Assembly (NCBI GenBank): GCA_016218415.1
Contig: JACRED010000021.1
Coordinates: forward strand, 1 to 64,000
From: Nitrosomonadales bacterium
GTDB lineage: Bacteria; Pseudomonadota; Gammaproteobacteria; Burkholderiales; Gallionellaceae
Direction: 5' to 3'
DNA length: 64,000 bases
The position numbers were made by a program, and so were the translations under genes. Shown here in pieces: positions 54,640 to 64,000 of the stretch (position 1 is the first letter of the stretch; each line of letters starts with the position of its first letter). The notes beneath the pieces are model-generated. The model did no database searches, was not told the origin of the DNA, and was given only the letters and a program-made list of their open reading frames with translations.

Positions 54640-56355
54640 CTATTCCGTCGCGCGCCGCATCGCGCCGCCGGCTTCCGCCTCTCCCAGGCTGCCCTGGCTG
54701 ATCGGTTCGGACAGGTTGTGCGGGGCGGGCAATTTCAGCAAACGGTACAGTTCGGTGAGATTGTGGCGAAACAGCCTGTCGAAACTGACCACGGCATGCG
54801 AGGGATTGTAATCGCCGAACCACCAGAACCAGTCCGAGCTTTCGCAGGAGCAGAGTTGCTTCTCGGCGGCCTCCTGCTCATCCGTGCCGAGCCGTCCGCC
54901 GGCCATCACCATGTCGTAACTCTGTTTGGCCGCGCACAACAGATCCCACGCGTGATTTTTATCCCTGGAACCGATCCAGGTTGAAAAATTGCCGTAGACC
55001 CAACTGCCCGCAACAATGCCGGGCAGGCTGCGCACCTGCGCGCTGCCGGGGCGCTTTTGATACGTTTGCAGGTAATCGCGATAGGTGCTGGTGTGGATTT
55101 CCGTATGCGTTTCCAGCGCGGCATACAGTTCGTCGAGAAAGTAAAAACCGTTGTAGGGATAGTATTCCCAGGCGTTTTCGCCGTCGAGAATAATGCTGAC
55201 GACAGGCGTTTCATCCTCCGGCGCCTGCTGGGCAATCGCCAATATCTGATCGACAAAATGCAGCGCCGCATCCTTGCCGTGCCAGCGCGAATATTCGAAT
55301 CCGATCAAATCCGACAATCGGTCATCGCGAAAAAAACAGGTCAATCCGTCCGCGCCCTTGTCCAGCCGGTAAGGGCGATAAAGATATTCGGCGCGATCCG
55401 GAAGCGCATTCGCGAACTGGTGCAGGCTGTTCGCCAGCACGCCCTCTCCGCTGGCCGCCCAGCGGCAGCCCTCCCCCGCCAACACCTCCAGTGTGCTGGT
55501 GGAGATCGATCCCTCGGCGGGCCACATTCCCACCGGCTCGCTGCCGAAGCGCTCGGCATGGCTTTTTTTCGCCTTGGCGACATGCGCGGCCACCCGGATT
55601 TTTCCCGCCGGATAACGAATCGCCTGCGGTAGCGGCGCGTCCGGCATGGCTTCCTTGGCGCTGGCGAAATCGATCAACAGCGGCGCCAGCGGATGGTAAT
55701 GGGGCGTGGCGGATATCTCGACCTGGCCGGACTCGGCCAGCTTGCGATAACGCGGGATGATGCCGCGAACCAATTCGCCGAGCAGCGCGACCAGCTGTTT
55801 GCGATCTTCGTAGCTGAAACCTTCCGCCTTGCTCATCAAACGCACCACCAGGGTATGTTCACGGCGCACGCTCTCGCCGCACCAGGCCAGGTGATACCAG
55901 GTCAGCAGGTCAGACATGTATTGTCCGGACAAATAGGAAAGCGTGGTTTCGCCATCTGTCTGCAACCGGCTGAACAGCTCGTGCAGCCGTTTATAGGCCG
56001 GATAAGGCGCGATCATTTTGGTGTGATTGCTGCGGAAACACGCATCCAGGATCAATTTCCGCTCGTCATCGTTCAGCGCGCAGGAATCATCATGCGCCAG
56101 CATGCGCAGCAGCGGATCGCGCAATTGCCCGGAGGCGAACTGGTCGGCATAGTCCTCCATCTGATCGAGCAGGATAGGCACGAAGTTCACCACGGCATGT
56201 ACCCTGGGATGGCGCTCCAGGTGATAAGCCATGTCGGTGTAATCCTTGATGGCGTGCAGATAGGTCCAAGGCAACACGAAGTCGCCGCTGGAATAATCGC
56301 GGTAATCCGGCTGATGCATGTGCCAGAGGAATACCAGATCGACGGATTTTTTCAT
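54640..56355 (-). CDS. Glycoside hydrolase family 57 protein
   Basis: A 571-residue GH57 enzyme. The five GH57 regions are visible: HMHQPDY near the N-terminus, the nucleophile glutamate in GMWPAEGS, and the acid/base aspartate in ILDGENAWEYY. Members include alpha-amylases, 4-alpha-glucanotransferases and branching enzymes. Because a canonical GH13 glgB is present, an amylase or amylopullulanase-type role on glycogen is more likely than branching. No signal peptide, so it acts in the cytosol. ATG 56355 is preferred over a GTG at 56370. Confidence 0.88.
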   Translation of the reverse strand: MKKSVDLVFLWHMHQPDYRDYSSGDFVLPWTYLHAIKDYTDMAYHLERHPRVHAVVNFVPILLDQMEDYADQFASGQLRDPLLRMLAHDDSCALNDDERKLILDACFRSNHTKMIAPYPAYKRLHELFSRLQTDGETTLSYLSGQYMSDLLTWYHLAWCGESVRREHTLVVRLMSKAEGFSYEDRKQLVALLGELVRGIIPRYRKLAESGQVEISATPHYHPLAPLLIDFASAKEAMPDAPLPQAIRYPAGKIRVAAHVAKAKKSHAERFGSEPVGMWPAEGSISTSTLEVLAGEGCRWAASGEGVLANSLHQFANALPDRAEYLYRPYRLDKGADGLTCFFRDDRLSDLIGFEYSRWHGKDAALHFVDQILAIAQQAPEDETPVVSIILDGENAWEYYPYNGFYFLDELYAALETHTEIHTSTYRDYLQTYQKRPGSAQVRSLPGIVAGSWVYGNFSTWIGSRDKNHAWDLLCAAKQSYDMVMAGGRLGTDEQEAAEKQLCSCESSDWFWWFGDYNPSHAVVSFDRLFRHNLTELYRLLKLPAPHNLSEPISQGSLGEAEAGGAMRRATE

Positions 56356-56394
56356 AGGGGTCAGGCTCACCGTCTTCAGCGGGTAATATTGAAA

Positions 56395-57720
56395 TCAGCG
56401 GATTTTATGTACGAATTGCCCGAGCATCTCCGGCGTGATGAGTGTCACACCATTCGGGCTGACATGGAAGCGTTTGCGATCCTCTTTCGGATTGACACCG
56501 ACCTGGAGTCCCTCGGGGATCTTGCAGTTCTTGTCCACGACCACGCGCTTCAACACCACATCGCGGCACACATCCACGTTGGGTAACAATACCGAATCCT
56601 CGATGTTGCAATGGCTGTTCACGCGCACATCGGAGAACAGCAATGAGCGGCGCACCGTCGAACCGCTGACGATACAACCGCCCGACACCAGCGAATCAAT
56701 CGCCATGCCGCGCCTGTCGTTATCATCAAACACGAATTTCGCCGGGGGCAGCTGCTCCTGATGCGTCCAGATCGGCCATTCCTGATCGTACATATTCAGA
56801 TCGGGAATGACCTTGGTCAGCTCCATGTTGGCTTCCCAGTAGGAATCGATGGTTCCCACATCGCGCCAATAGGGCGCCTTGCCATCTTCCATGCCGACGC
56901 AACTGTGTTCGAAGCTCTGCGCGAACACGCGATATTTTTCGACCAGATGCGGGATCATATCCTTGCCGAAGTCATGGCTCGATTGCGGATCGTCGGCATC
57001 GCGTATCAGTTGTTCAAACAGGAACTTCGTGTTGAACACATAGATACCCATGCTCGCCAGCGATTTGCCCGGCTTGCCGGGAATCGAAGGCGGATTGGCC
57101 GGTTTCTCGGTGAATTCGACGACGCGCGCATGCTCATCCACACCCATCACGCCAAATGCGCTCGCCTCCGCTACCGGCACTTCCAGGCAGGCTACTGTCA
57201 TGTCGGCCTTGTTCTCGACGTGGAAGGCCAGCAACTTGCCATAGTCCATCTTGTACACATGATCGCCGGCCAGGATCAGCACGAAATCCGGATCGACCTC
57301 GCGCAGGATATCGAGATTCTGGAACACCGCATCGGCCGTGCCCTGATACCAGTGATCTGCGCTGATGCGCTGTTGTGCGGGCAGCAGGTCGACGAACTCG
57401 CCGAACTGGCCGTTCAAGAACGACCAGCCCCGCTGGATATGCTGGATCAGGCTGTGCGACTTGTATTGCGTCGCGACGCCGATGCGGCGGATGCCGGAGT
57501 TGACGCAATTGGACAGCACGAAATCGATGATGCGGAACTTACCCCCGAACGGGACGGCGGGCTTGGCCCGCCAATCCGTCAGTTGATGCAAGCGGCTGCC
57601 GCGCCCGCCGGCCAGTATCATCGCGTAGGTATTCTTGGTGATGCGGCTGACAAAACGCGGGGCCGGATCACCTGTTGCGACCTGGTACTTTTTCTGCAGA
57701 TACCCCAACTGAGCGTTCAT
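56395..57720 (-). CDS. glgC: Glucose-1-phosphate adenylyltransferase
   Basis: A 441-residue ADP-glucose pyrophosphorylase, the committed step of bacterial glycogen synthesis. The pyrophosphorylase start is [25 protein letters not shown] (with gaps), the catalytic aspartate is in [11 protein letters not shown], and the ADP-glucose-binding VEFTEKP and GIYVFN segments are present. A C-terminal left-handed helix follows. GGAGAAG lies six bases before ATG 57720. It is divergent from glgB. Confidence 0.97.
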   Translation of the reverse strand: MNAQLGYLQKKYQVATGDPAPRFVSRITKNTYAMILAGGRGSRLHQLTDWRAKPAVPFGGKFRIIDFVLSNCVNSGIRRIGVATQYKSHSLIQHIQRGWSFLNGQFGEFVDLLPAQQRISADHWYQGTADAVFQNLDILREVDPDFVLILAGDHVYKMDYGKLLAFHVENKADMTVACLEVPVAEASAFGVMGVDEHARVVEFTEKPANPPSIPGKPGKSLASMGIYVFNTKFLFEQLIRDADDPQSSHDFGKDMIPHLVEKYRVFAQSFEHSCVGMEDGKAPYWRDVGTIDSYWEANMELTKVIPDLNMYDQEWPIWTHQEQLPPAKFVFDDNDRRGMAIDSLVSGGCIVSGSTVRRSLLFSDVRVNSHCNIEDSVLLPNVDVCRDVVLKRVVVDKNCKIPEGLQVGVNPKEDRKRFHVSPNGVTLITPEMLGQFVHKIR

Positions 57721-57809
57721 TTTGCTTCTCCGCATATGTAGTGCGGTCATTATCGTTTACAATCGGCCCACTAGACAAGAACAATGGGGTAGATAAGGTG
57801 AATACGCTG

Positions 57810-59966
57810 ATGGAATCGTTGCTGCAAGCCCGCCTTTATGACCCGTTCGGACTGCTGGGCCTGCATCGCGAAGGTTCGGAATGGGTCGTCAGATTCTACG
57901 AACCGCACGCGACCGGCGTCGATCTGCTGAACCCGGCCGGAAGTGCGCCTCTGGAACGCGTCCACCCGAGCGGCGTGTTCGAATGGCGCGGCATAGACGA
58001 ACCCGTACGCCCCTACCGACTGTGCCTGCATTACGGCAGCGCGACCCGCGAGATTCACGATCCCTACCAATTCCCGCCGCATCTCTCGCCACAGGACCTG
58101 TATCTGTTCAGCGAAGGCAGGCTAAACCAGGCTTACCGGATGCTGGGCTCGCACCCGGTCGAAATCAACGGGGTAACAGGCGTGCGCTTTGCGGTATGGG
58201 CGCCGAACGCCGAGCGCGTCAGTGTGATCGGCGAATTCAACAACTGGGACGGGCGTCTCCATCCGATGCGCTCGCATGGCACCAGCGGCGTGTGGGAACT
58301 GTTCATTCCCGGGATCAAACAGCATGCGCTGTACCGCTACGAGATCCGCAACCGCAACTCCGGCCACATCCTGACCAAGACCGACCCGTATGCGCAAGGT
58401 TACGAGTTGCGTCCCGGCACCGCCGCCCTTGCCGCTCCGGCCAACAGGCACCAATGGCAGGATGCGGAATGGCTGGCGCAACGCGGACAATGGGACTGGC
58501 TGCACGGCGCGATCAACATCTACGAGGTCCATGCCGGTTCCTGGAAGCGCCATCCGGATGGCCGCTTCTACACCTACCGCGAACTGGCGACCGACCTCGT
58601 GCCTTACGTCAAAGGCATGGGCTACACGCACATCGAACTGATGCCGGTTTCCGAGCATCCTCTGGACGAATCGTGGGGTTACCAGGCCACCGGCTATTTC
58701 GCGCCGACCAGCCGCTTCGGTTCGCCGGACGAGTTGCGTTACTTCATAGATGCCTGTCATCAGGCCGGCATCGGCGTGATCCTCGATTGGGTGCCGGCAC
58801 ACTTTCCCCAGGATAGCTGGGCGCTGGCAAAATTTGACGGCACCGCTTTATACGAACACCAGGACCCGCGTCTCGGCTTCCACCAGGATTGGGGGACGCA
58901 CATCTTCAATTTCGGACGCAATGAAGTGAAAAGCTTCCTGATGTCCAGCGCGCACTTCTGGTTGTCCGAATTCCACTTCGACGGAATACGCGTCGATGCG
59001 GTCGCCTCGATGCTGTATCTCGACTACTCGCGCAAGGCGGGCGAATGGATACCCAACAAATACGGCGGCCGCGAGAACCTTGAAGCGGTCGAGTTCCTGC
59101 GCGAGATGAACATCATGGTGCATGATGAGTTCCCCGGCGCGCTGACCATGGCCGAGGAGTCCACCGCCTGGCCGGGCGTATCGCGCCCTGTCTATCTCGG
59201 CGGACTGGGCTTCTCGATCAAGTGGAACATGGGCTGGATGAACGACACGCTGAGCTACTTCCATCACGATCCGGTGCACCGCCGCTATCACCACAATGAA
59301 CTCACCTTCGCCCAGATCTACGCCTACAGCGAGAACTTCGTGCTGCCGTTCTCGCATGACGAGGTGGTGCATGGCAAGGGTTCGCTGCTGTCCAAGATGC
59401 CCGGCGACGCATGGCAGAAATTCGCCAACCTGCGGCTGCTGCTCACCTACCAGATGACCAGCCCGGGGAAGAAACTGAACTTCATGGGCAACGAACTCGC
59501 GCAGGGGCGCGAATGGCAAGCGAAGTGGGAACTGGAATGGTGGCAGCTGGGGCAGGAATACCATCGCGGCATGCAGAATCTGGCCTGCGACCTCAACCGG
59601 CTGTACGGCGGGCTGTCCGCGCTGCACGAACTTGATTTCCAGCCCGAAGGTTTCTCGTGGATAGACTGCAACGATGCGGAACATTCGGTGCTGTCCTACC
59701 AGCGCCGCGCGCGCGACGGGTCCTGCGTGGTGGTCGCGCTGAATCTGACCCCGGTGCCGCGCAAGCGCTACCGTATCGGCTTGCCGATCCCGGCGCAATA
59801 CCGGGAAGTGCTGAACAGCGATTCGCAATACTATGCCGGCAGCAATGCAGGCAACGCCGGCTTGATCCAGGCCGAGGCGATACCGTGGATGGGCCTGCCC
59901 TATTCCGCGGAGATATCCCTGCCGCCGCTGGCCGGGATCATTCTCGTGCCGGAGGTAAAGCCGTAG
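57810..59966 (+). CDS. glgB: 1,4-alpha-glucan branching enzyme
   Basis: A 718-residue GH13 branching enzyme that forms alpha-1,6 links in glycogen. After the N-terminal modules (CBM48 at about residues 105-200), the catalytic motifs are [24 protein letters not shown] with the nucleophile, AEESTAWPG with the acid and [13 protein letters not shown] 57810 has AAGGTGA eight bases upstream; an in-frame GTG at 57798 would add four residues. The stop overlaps a strong hairpin at 59965. Confidence 0.96.
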   Translation: MESLLQARLYDPFGLLGLHREGSEWVVRFYEPHATGVDLLNPAGSAPLERVHPSGVFEWRGIDEPVRPYRLCLHYGSATREIHDPYQFPPHLSPQDLYLFSEGRLNQAYRMLGSHPVEINGVTGVRFAVWAPNAERVSVIGEFNNWDGRLHPMRSHGTSGVWELFIPGIKQHALYRYEIRNRNSGHILTKTDPYAQGYELRPGTAALAAPANRHQWQDAEWLAQRGQWDWLHGAINIYEVHAGSWKRHPDGRFYTYRELATDLVPYVKGMGYTHIELMPVSEHPLDESWGYQATGYFAPTSRFGSPDELRYFIDACHQAGIGVILDWVPAHFPQDSWALAKFDGTALYEHQDPRLGFHQDWGTHIFNFGRNEVKSFLMSSAHFWLSEFHFDGIRVDAVASMLYLDYSRKAGEWIPNKYGGRENLEAVEFLREMNIMVHDEFPGALTMAEESTAWPGVSRPVYLGGLGFSIKWNMGWMNDTLSYFHHDPVHRRYHHNELTFAQIYAYSENFVLPFSHDEVVHGKGSLLSKMPGDAWQKFANLRLLLTYQMTSPGKKLNFMGNELAQGREWQAKWELEWWQLGQEYHRGMQNLACDLNRLYGGLSALHELDFQPEGFSWIDCNDAEHSVLSYQRRARDGSCVVVALNLTPVPRKRYRIGLPIPAQYREVLNSDSQYYAGSNAGNAGLIQAEAIPWMGLPYSAEISLPPLAGIILVPEVKP

Positions 59967-59988
59967 GGGCGCGATTCATCGCGCCCCT
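59965..59988. repeat. GC-rich hairpin behind glgB
   Basis: AGGGGCGCGA (59965-59974) and TCGCGCCCCT (59979-59988) form a perfect 10-base stem with loop TTCA, starting in the glgB stop codon. There is no T-run, so it is more like a dispersed intergenic palindrome than a rho-independent terminator. It may stabilise the glgB message end. Confidence 0.7.
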
Positions 59989-60022
59989 GCATCGTTCTAC
60001 ACGTTGATTTAAGATTATTACC

Positions 60023-61663
60023 ATGTCCAAACTGACCGAATCACCCGCCTGGCAGGCACTCAGGCTTCACCACGCGGCAATCGAAAATGTACACATGCGC
60101 CAGATGTTCGGCGAAGATCCGGCTCGTTTCAGGAAATTTTCGCTGGAGTTCGACCGGCTGCTGTTCGATTACTCCAAGAACCGCATCAACGACCAGACCG
60201 TCAGGCTATTGATCGAACTCGCCGAACAAGCCCGGCTGCCTGTCTGGATAGAGCGCATGTTCGGCGGCGACAGGATCAACAATACCGAGCACCGCGCCGC
60301 ATTGCACACCGCGCTGCGCAACCGATCCGGTCGTCCGGTGCCGGTGGACGGCAAGGACGTGATGCCGGATGTACTCCGCGTGCTGGGATCGATGCGCCGC
60401 TTTTCCGATGCGGTACGCAATGGCGAACATCGCGGCCATACCGGCAAGGCCATCACCGACATCGTCAACATCGGCATCGGCGGTTCCGACCTCGGCCCGC
60501 AGATGGTATGCGAATCGCTCAAGCCCTATGCCGCCGACAACCTGGATGTGCACTTCGTTTCCAACATCGACAGTTCGCACCTGACCGACACGCTAAACAG
60601 GCTGGATGCGGAAACCACGCTGTTCATCGTCAGCTCGAAGACCTTTACCACACAGGAAACCATCACCAACGCGCGCTCGGCACGTGCCTGGCTGGTCGAG
60701 AGGCTGGGCAACGAGCATGCCGTTGCACGGCATTTCGCCGCCGTTTCGACCAATCTTGAAGCCACCTCGAAATTCGGCATCAATCCGGAAAACGTGTTCG
60801 AATTCTGGGACTGGGTGGGCGGGCGTTACTCGCTGTGGTCGGCCATCGGTTTGCCGATCGCGCTGTATGTGGGCATGGACAGGTTCGAGGAACTGCTGGG
60901 CGGCGCCCATGCGATGGACGAACACTTCCGACATGCGCCGCTGGACAAAAACATCCCGGTGCTGATGGGATTGCTCGGCATCTGGTATGGCAACTTCTTC
61001 AAGGCGGACACGAACACCATGTTTCCCTATGACCAGCACCTGCACCGCTTCCCCGCCTATCTGCAACAGCTGGATATGGAAAGCAACGGCAAGCGGGTGG
61101 ATCGCGACGGCCAAACCGTAGATTATGATACCGGCCTGATCGTGTGGGGCGAACTGGGCTCCAACGGCCAGCACGCATTCTTCCAGCTGATCCATCAGGG
61201 AACGCGCCTGATCCCGTCTGATTTCCTCGCGCCGATGCATAGCCATCACCCGCTCGGCGAACACCACGCCATCATGATGGCCAACTGCTACGCGCAGACC
61301 GAAGCGCTGATGCTGGGCAAGACCGCCGAAGAAGCGCGCGCCGAACTGAAAGCGCAAGGCCTGCAAGGCGCAACCCTCGAAGCGTTGTTGCCGCATAAAG
61401 TATTCCCCGGCAACAAGCCAACCAACACCCTGCTGTTCGACCGGCTCGACCCGCACACGCTGGGCATGCTGATCGCGCTGTATGAACACAAGGTGTTCGT
61501 GCAAAGCGTGGTATGGAACATCAACCCCTTCGACCAGTGGGGCGTGGAACTGGGCAAGCAACTGGCCGGCAAAATCCTGCCGGAATTGCGGGATGCGGCT
61601 TCCGCATCAAGCCACGACGCCTCGACCAGCAGTCTGATCGACTACTACCACCAGCACCGTTAG
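60023..61663 (+). CDS. pgi: Glucose-6-phosphate isomerase
   Basis: A 546-residue enzyme that interconverts glucose-6-phosphate and fructose-6-phosphate. The two family signatures are seen: [28 protein letters not shown], and near the end [12 protein letters not shown]. The catalytic glutamate lies in the [13 protein letters not shown][11 protein letters not shown] interval. It follows glgB, linking glycogen turnover to central metabolism. Confidence 0.97.
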   Translation: MSKLTESPAWQALRLHHAAIENVHMRQMFGEDPARFRKFSLEFDRLLFDYSKNRINDQTVRLLIELAEQARLPVWIERMFGGDRINNTEHRAALHTALRNRSGRPVPVDGKDVMPDVLRVLGSMRRFSDAVRNGEHRGHTGKAITDIVNIGIGGSDLGPQMVCESLKPYAADNLDVHFVSNIDSSHLTDTLNRLDAETTLFIVSSKTFTTQETITNARSARAWLVERLGNEHAVARHFAAVSTNLEATSKFGINPENVFEFWDWVGGRYSLWSAIGLPIALYVGMDRFEELLGGAHAMDEHFRHAPLDKNIPVLMGLLGIWYGNFFKADTNTMFPYDQHLHRFPAYLQQLDMESNGKRVDRDGQTVDYDTGLIVWGELGSNGQHAFFQLIHQGTRLIPSDFLAPMHSHHPLGEHHAIMMANCYAQTEALMLGKTAEEARAELKAQGLQGATLEALLPHKVFPGNKPTNTLLFDRLDPHTLGMLIALYEHKVFVQSVVWNINPFDQWGVELGKQLAGKILPELRDAASASSHDASTSSLIDYYHQHR

Positions 61664-61695
61664 GCGTCCGGAACGTTGCACCGGAATCGAACCGC

Positions 61696-62505
61696 TTATC
61701 CCTTGATTTTCAGATCTTCCGCATAGGGCTTGCTCGGATATTGGAAGGCGATCGGGCCGTCCGGCTCGGCATGGACGAACTGCCGGACAAACGGGTCCTT
61801 CGAGTCCATCATTTCCGACACTTCCCCTGCCGCGACCACTGTGCCGTCATGGATGAAATACACATAATCGACGACCTTGAGCGACTCCGACAGATCGTAG
61901 GTCACCACCACCGAGGTTACGCCGAGCGCGTCGTTCAGCTTGCGGATCAGGTTGGCGATGGTGTTCAGCGAGATCGGGTCGAGGCCGGCGAACGGTTCGT
62001 CGTAGATGATCAGCGCGGGATCGGTGGCGATCGCCCGCGCCAGCGCGACGCGGCGCTCCATGCCGCCCGACAGCTCGCTCGGCATCAGGTTGCGGGCATT
62101 GCGCAAACCCACGGCATGCAGCTTCATCAATACCAGATCGTGTATCAGTTCTTCCGGCAGATTGGTGTGTTCGCGCATCGGGAAGGCCAGGTTGTCATAG
62201 ACCGACAGGTCGGTGAACAGCCCGCTCACCTGGAACATCATGCCCATTTTCAGGCGCATCCTGTACAGTTCGTCGTTGCCGAGCTCGTGAACCACCTGGC
62301 CCATGAATTTCACGCTGCCGCGCGATGGCCGCAACTGGCCGCCGAAGTGACGCAGCAAGGTGGTCTTGCCGCATCCGCTGGTGCCGAGGATGGCGACGAT
62401 CTTGCCGCGCGGGATGGTCAGGTTGATGCCTTTCAGCACCTCACGCTTCCCGTAGGCAAAATGCAGGTCGTTAACCTCGACGATGTTTTCCGGCGTTGTA
62501 CCCAA
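61696..62505 (-). CDS. MlaF-like ABC transporter ATPase
   Basis: A 269-residue ATPase resembling MlaF, the cytosolic subunit of the phospholipid transporter of the outer membrane. Walker A is GTSGCGKTT, the signature ELSGGMERRVALARA (the M-E form typical of MlaF/Ttg2A), and Walker B LIIYDEPFAGLDPIS. The H-loop position reads VTYDLSES, with Tyr where His is usual. The start is a TTG at 62505, supported by AGGAG about eight bases before it. No mlaE, mlaD, mlaC or mlaB is adjacent, so the partner is elsewhere or not present. Confidence 0.8.
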   Translation of the reverse strand: MGTTPENIVEVNDLHFAYGKREVLKGINLTIPRGKIVAILGTSGCGKTTLLRHFGGQLRPSRGSVKFMGQVVHELGNDELYRMRLKMGMMFQVSGLFTDLSVYDNLAFPMREHTNLPEELIHDLVLMKLHAVGLRNARNLMPSELSGGMERRVALARAIATDPALIIYDEPFAGLDPISLNTIANLIRKLNDALGVTSVVVTYDLSESLKVVDYVYFIHDGTVVAAGEVSEMMDSKDPFVRQFVHAEPDGPIAFQYPSKPYAEDLKIKG

Positions 62506-62622
62506 TATCTTTCACTCCTGTTGCGGCGCTGCGCACGTTAAAATGCCACCCCTGATTGCGGTGCAGGCGTGTATTGCGGAATTGTAATCCCCTCTACTTC
62601 AATTGCACCACCTAAATTACCC

Positions 62623-64000
62623 ATGACATCCCGTTCAGCCCACCAGATACTCCATGACGTGTTCGGCTACAGCGCGTTTCGCGGCGAACAGCAGGCAATC
62701 GTCGAGCATGTCGTCGCGGGCGGCGACGCGCTGGTGCTGATGCCCACCGGCGGCGGCAAATCGCTGTGTTACCAGATTCCCGCGCTGCTGCGCCCCGGTA
62801 CGGGCATCGTGGTGTCGCCGCTGATCGCGCTGATGCAGGATCAGGTGGAGGCGCTGCGTTTGCTCGGCGTAAAAGCGGCGTTCCTCAACTCCAGCATCAG
62901 TGCCGATGCCGCGCGCGAAGTGCAAGGCCGATTACTGAGCGGCGAGCTCGACCTGCTCTATGTCGCGCCCGAGCGTTTGATGATGGACAGCTTTCTGGCA
63001 TTGCTTGAACAGTTGCAAGAAGCTTCTGGCATCGCCCTGTTCGCCATCGACGAAGCGCATTGCGTCTCGCAATGGGGCCACGACTTCCGCCCCGAATACC
63101 GCGCGCTGACGGTATTGCACGAGCGTTTCCCCGCCGTGCCGCGCATCGCGCTGACCGCGACCGCCGATGCGCCGACACGCGGCGAGATCGTCGAGCGGCT
63201 GGCGCTGGAACAGGCGCGCCAGTTCGTCTCCAGCTTCGACCGCGCCAACATCCGCTATCGGGTCACGCAGAAAAACAATGCGCGCAGCCAGTTGCTGGCG
63301 TTTCTTGAAGCAGAACATCCGAACGATGCGGGCATCGTGTATTGCCTGTCGCGCAAGAAGGTCGAGGAAACCGCCGCCTGGCTGAAAGAGCGCGGCTGGG
63401 ATGCCCTGCCCTATCACGCCGGGCTGGATGCCGCGACGCGCAGCAAGAATCAGAGCCGCTTCCTGCGCGAAGAAGGCGTGGTGATGGTCGCGACCGTCGC
63501 GTTCGGCATGGGTATAGACAAGCCCAACGTGCGCTTCGTCGCCCATCTCGACCTGCCCAAGAGCATGGAAGGCTACTATCAGGAGACCGGCCGCGCCGGG
63601 CGCGACGGACTGCCCGCCAACGCCTGGCTGGCCTACGGTCTGGGCGATGTGGTGTCGATGCGATCGATGATAGACGGCGGCGAAGCGCCCGAGGAGCGCA
63701 AGCGGCTGGAACGGCAAAAGCTCGACGCGCTGCTCGGCTACTGCGAATCCACTACCTGCCGCCACCAGACCGTGCTGCGCTATTTCGGCGAAGCGCATGC
63801 TGGCAATTGCGGCGAGTGCGACAACTGCCTCGATCCGGTCGACACTTGGGATGCGACGCTGCCCGCGCAGATGGCGCTGTCCTGTGTATACCGCACCGGA
63901 CAACGCTTCGGCGCGGGACACTTGAGCGATGTGCTGATCGGCAAGGCCACCGAGCGGGTCGAAAAATTCAACCACCACACGCTTTCCACCTTCGGCATCG
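62623..64000 (+). CDS. recQ: ATP-dependent DNA helicase RecQ (cut by window end)
   Basis: At least 459 residues of a 3'-5' helicase; the gene runs off the window. It starts at ATG 62623. Walker A is [12 protein letters not shown], the DEAH-box and aromatic-rich loop [19 protein letters not shown], motif [13 protein letters not shown], and the zinc-binding cysteines are in [10 protein letters not shown] and GNCGECDNC. The winged-helix domain begins near the edge. It acts in recombinational repair and replication-fork restart. Confidence 0.96.
   Translation, partial: MTSRSAHQILHDVFGYSAFRGEQQAIVEHVVAGGDALVLMPTGGGKSLCYQIPALLRPGTGIVVSPLIALMQDQVEALRLLGVKAAFLNSSISADAAREVQGRLLSGELDLLYVAPERLMMDSFLALLEQLQEASGIALFAIDEAHCVSQWGHDFRPEYRALTVLHERFPAVPRIALTATADAPTRGEIVERLALEQARQFVSSFDRANIRYRVTQKNNARSQLLAFLEAEHPNDAGIVYCLSRKKVEETAAWLKERGWDALPYHAGLDAATRSKNQSRFLREEGVVMVATVAFGMGIDKPNVRFVAHLDLPKSMEGYYQETGRAGRDGLPANAWLAYGLGDVVSMRSMIDGGEAPEERKRLERQKLDALLGYCESTTCRHQTVLRYFGEAHAGNCGECDNCLDPVDTWDATLPAQMALSCVYRTGQRFGAGHLSDVLIGKATERVEKFNHHTLSTFGI

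Noticed and set aside
54770-54790. Apparent copy of the CTTGTCGAA repeat inside the GH57 gene
   Set aside because: Only about ten bases match, they encode a conserved part of the protein and the partner half is missing, so chance similarity is likelier.

Overview
The window looks like a chromosome segment of a GC-rich betaproteobacterium, probably of the Gallionellaceae/Nitrosomonadales type. This is inferred from gene order and protein character (hisS-yfgM-bamB-der, guaB-guaA, uvrC-pgsA-tRNA) and was not tested by a search. No rRNA, CRISPR array, prophage or intact insertion sequence is visible. All functional names come from motif reading.

Layout. 0.2-0.9 kb (+): a small outer-membrane beta-barrel protein. 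0.95-7.9 kb (+): a complete SUF iron-sulfur assembly operon (Rrf2 regulator, sufA, sufB, sufC, sufD, sufS, sufU, nfu, Rieske ferredoxin), most genes joined by 1-4 base overlaps and preceded by a promoter with an IscR-like box on its -10. 8.0-10.6 kb (+): a kexin-type S8 lipoprotein protease followed by a separate gene resembling the missing protease pro-domain. 10.7-15.4 kb (+): hisS, a YfgM-like protein, bamB, der. 15.5-17.5 kb (+): a CHASE-PAS-GGDEF gene broken by a stop codon and a frameshift. 17.6-20.7 kb (+): guaB and guaA. 21.2-24.8 kb (+): a signalling operon of a MerR-type/nucleotidyl-cyclase fusion, a PAS-GGDEF-EAL protein and a 47-residue membrane protein. 24.9-25.2 kb (-): tRNA-His, tRNA-Arg, tRNA-Pro.

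25.2-31.4 kb (-): pgsA, uvrC, a uracil-DNA glycosylase-like protein, a 715-residue EF-hand membrane protein of unknown function, and rlmJ. 31.5-53.0 kb (-): a surface-polysaccharide cluster. Read in its own direction it runs rfbB-rfbD-rfbA-rfbC (dTDP-L-rhamnose), an EPS-type MarR regulator behind a 42-base palindrome, three genes for a UDP-N-acetyl-6-deoxy-L-hexosamine, an ABC exporter (wzm/wzt) split by an AlbA/Schlafen-type gene, a sulfotransferase, an acyltransferase, five glycosyltransferases, a methyltransferase, galE and a second epimerase. 53.1-61.7 kb: glycogen metabolism (malQ, a GH57 hydrolase and glgC on -, glgB and pgi on +). 61.7-64.0 kb: a lone MlaF-like ATPase (-) and the start of recQ (+), cut by the window edge.

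The parts I find most worth following are the split protease/pro-domain pair, the DNA-binding nucleotidyl-cyclase operon that also carries a c-di-GMP enzyme and a microprotein, the EF-hand membrane protein, the regulator-like gene inserted in the ABC exporter, and a palindromic repeat family that has apparently supplied part of the bamB signal sequence.
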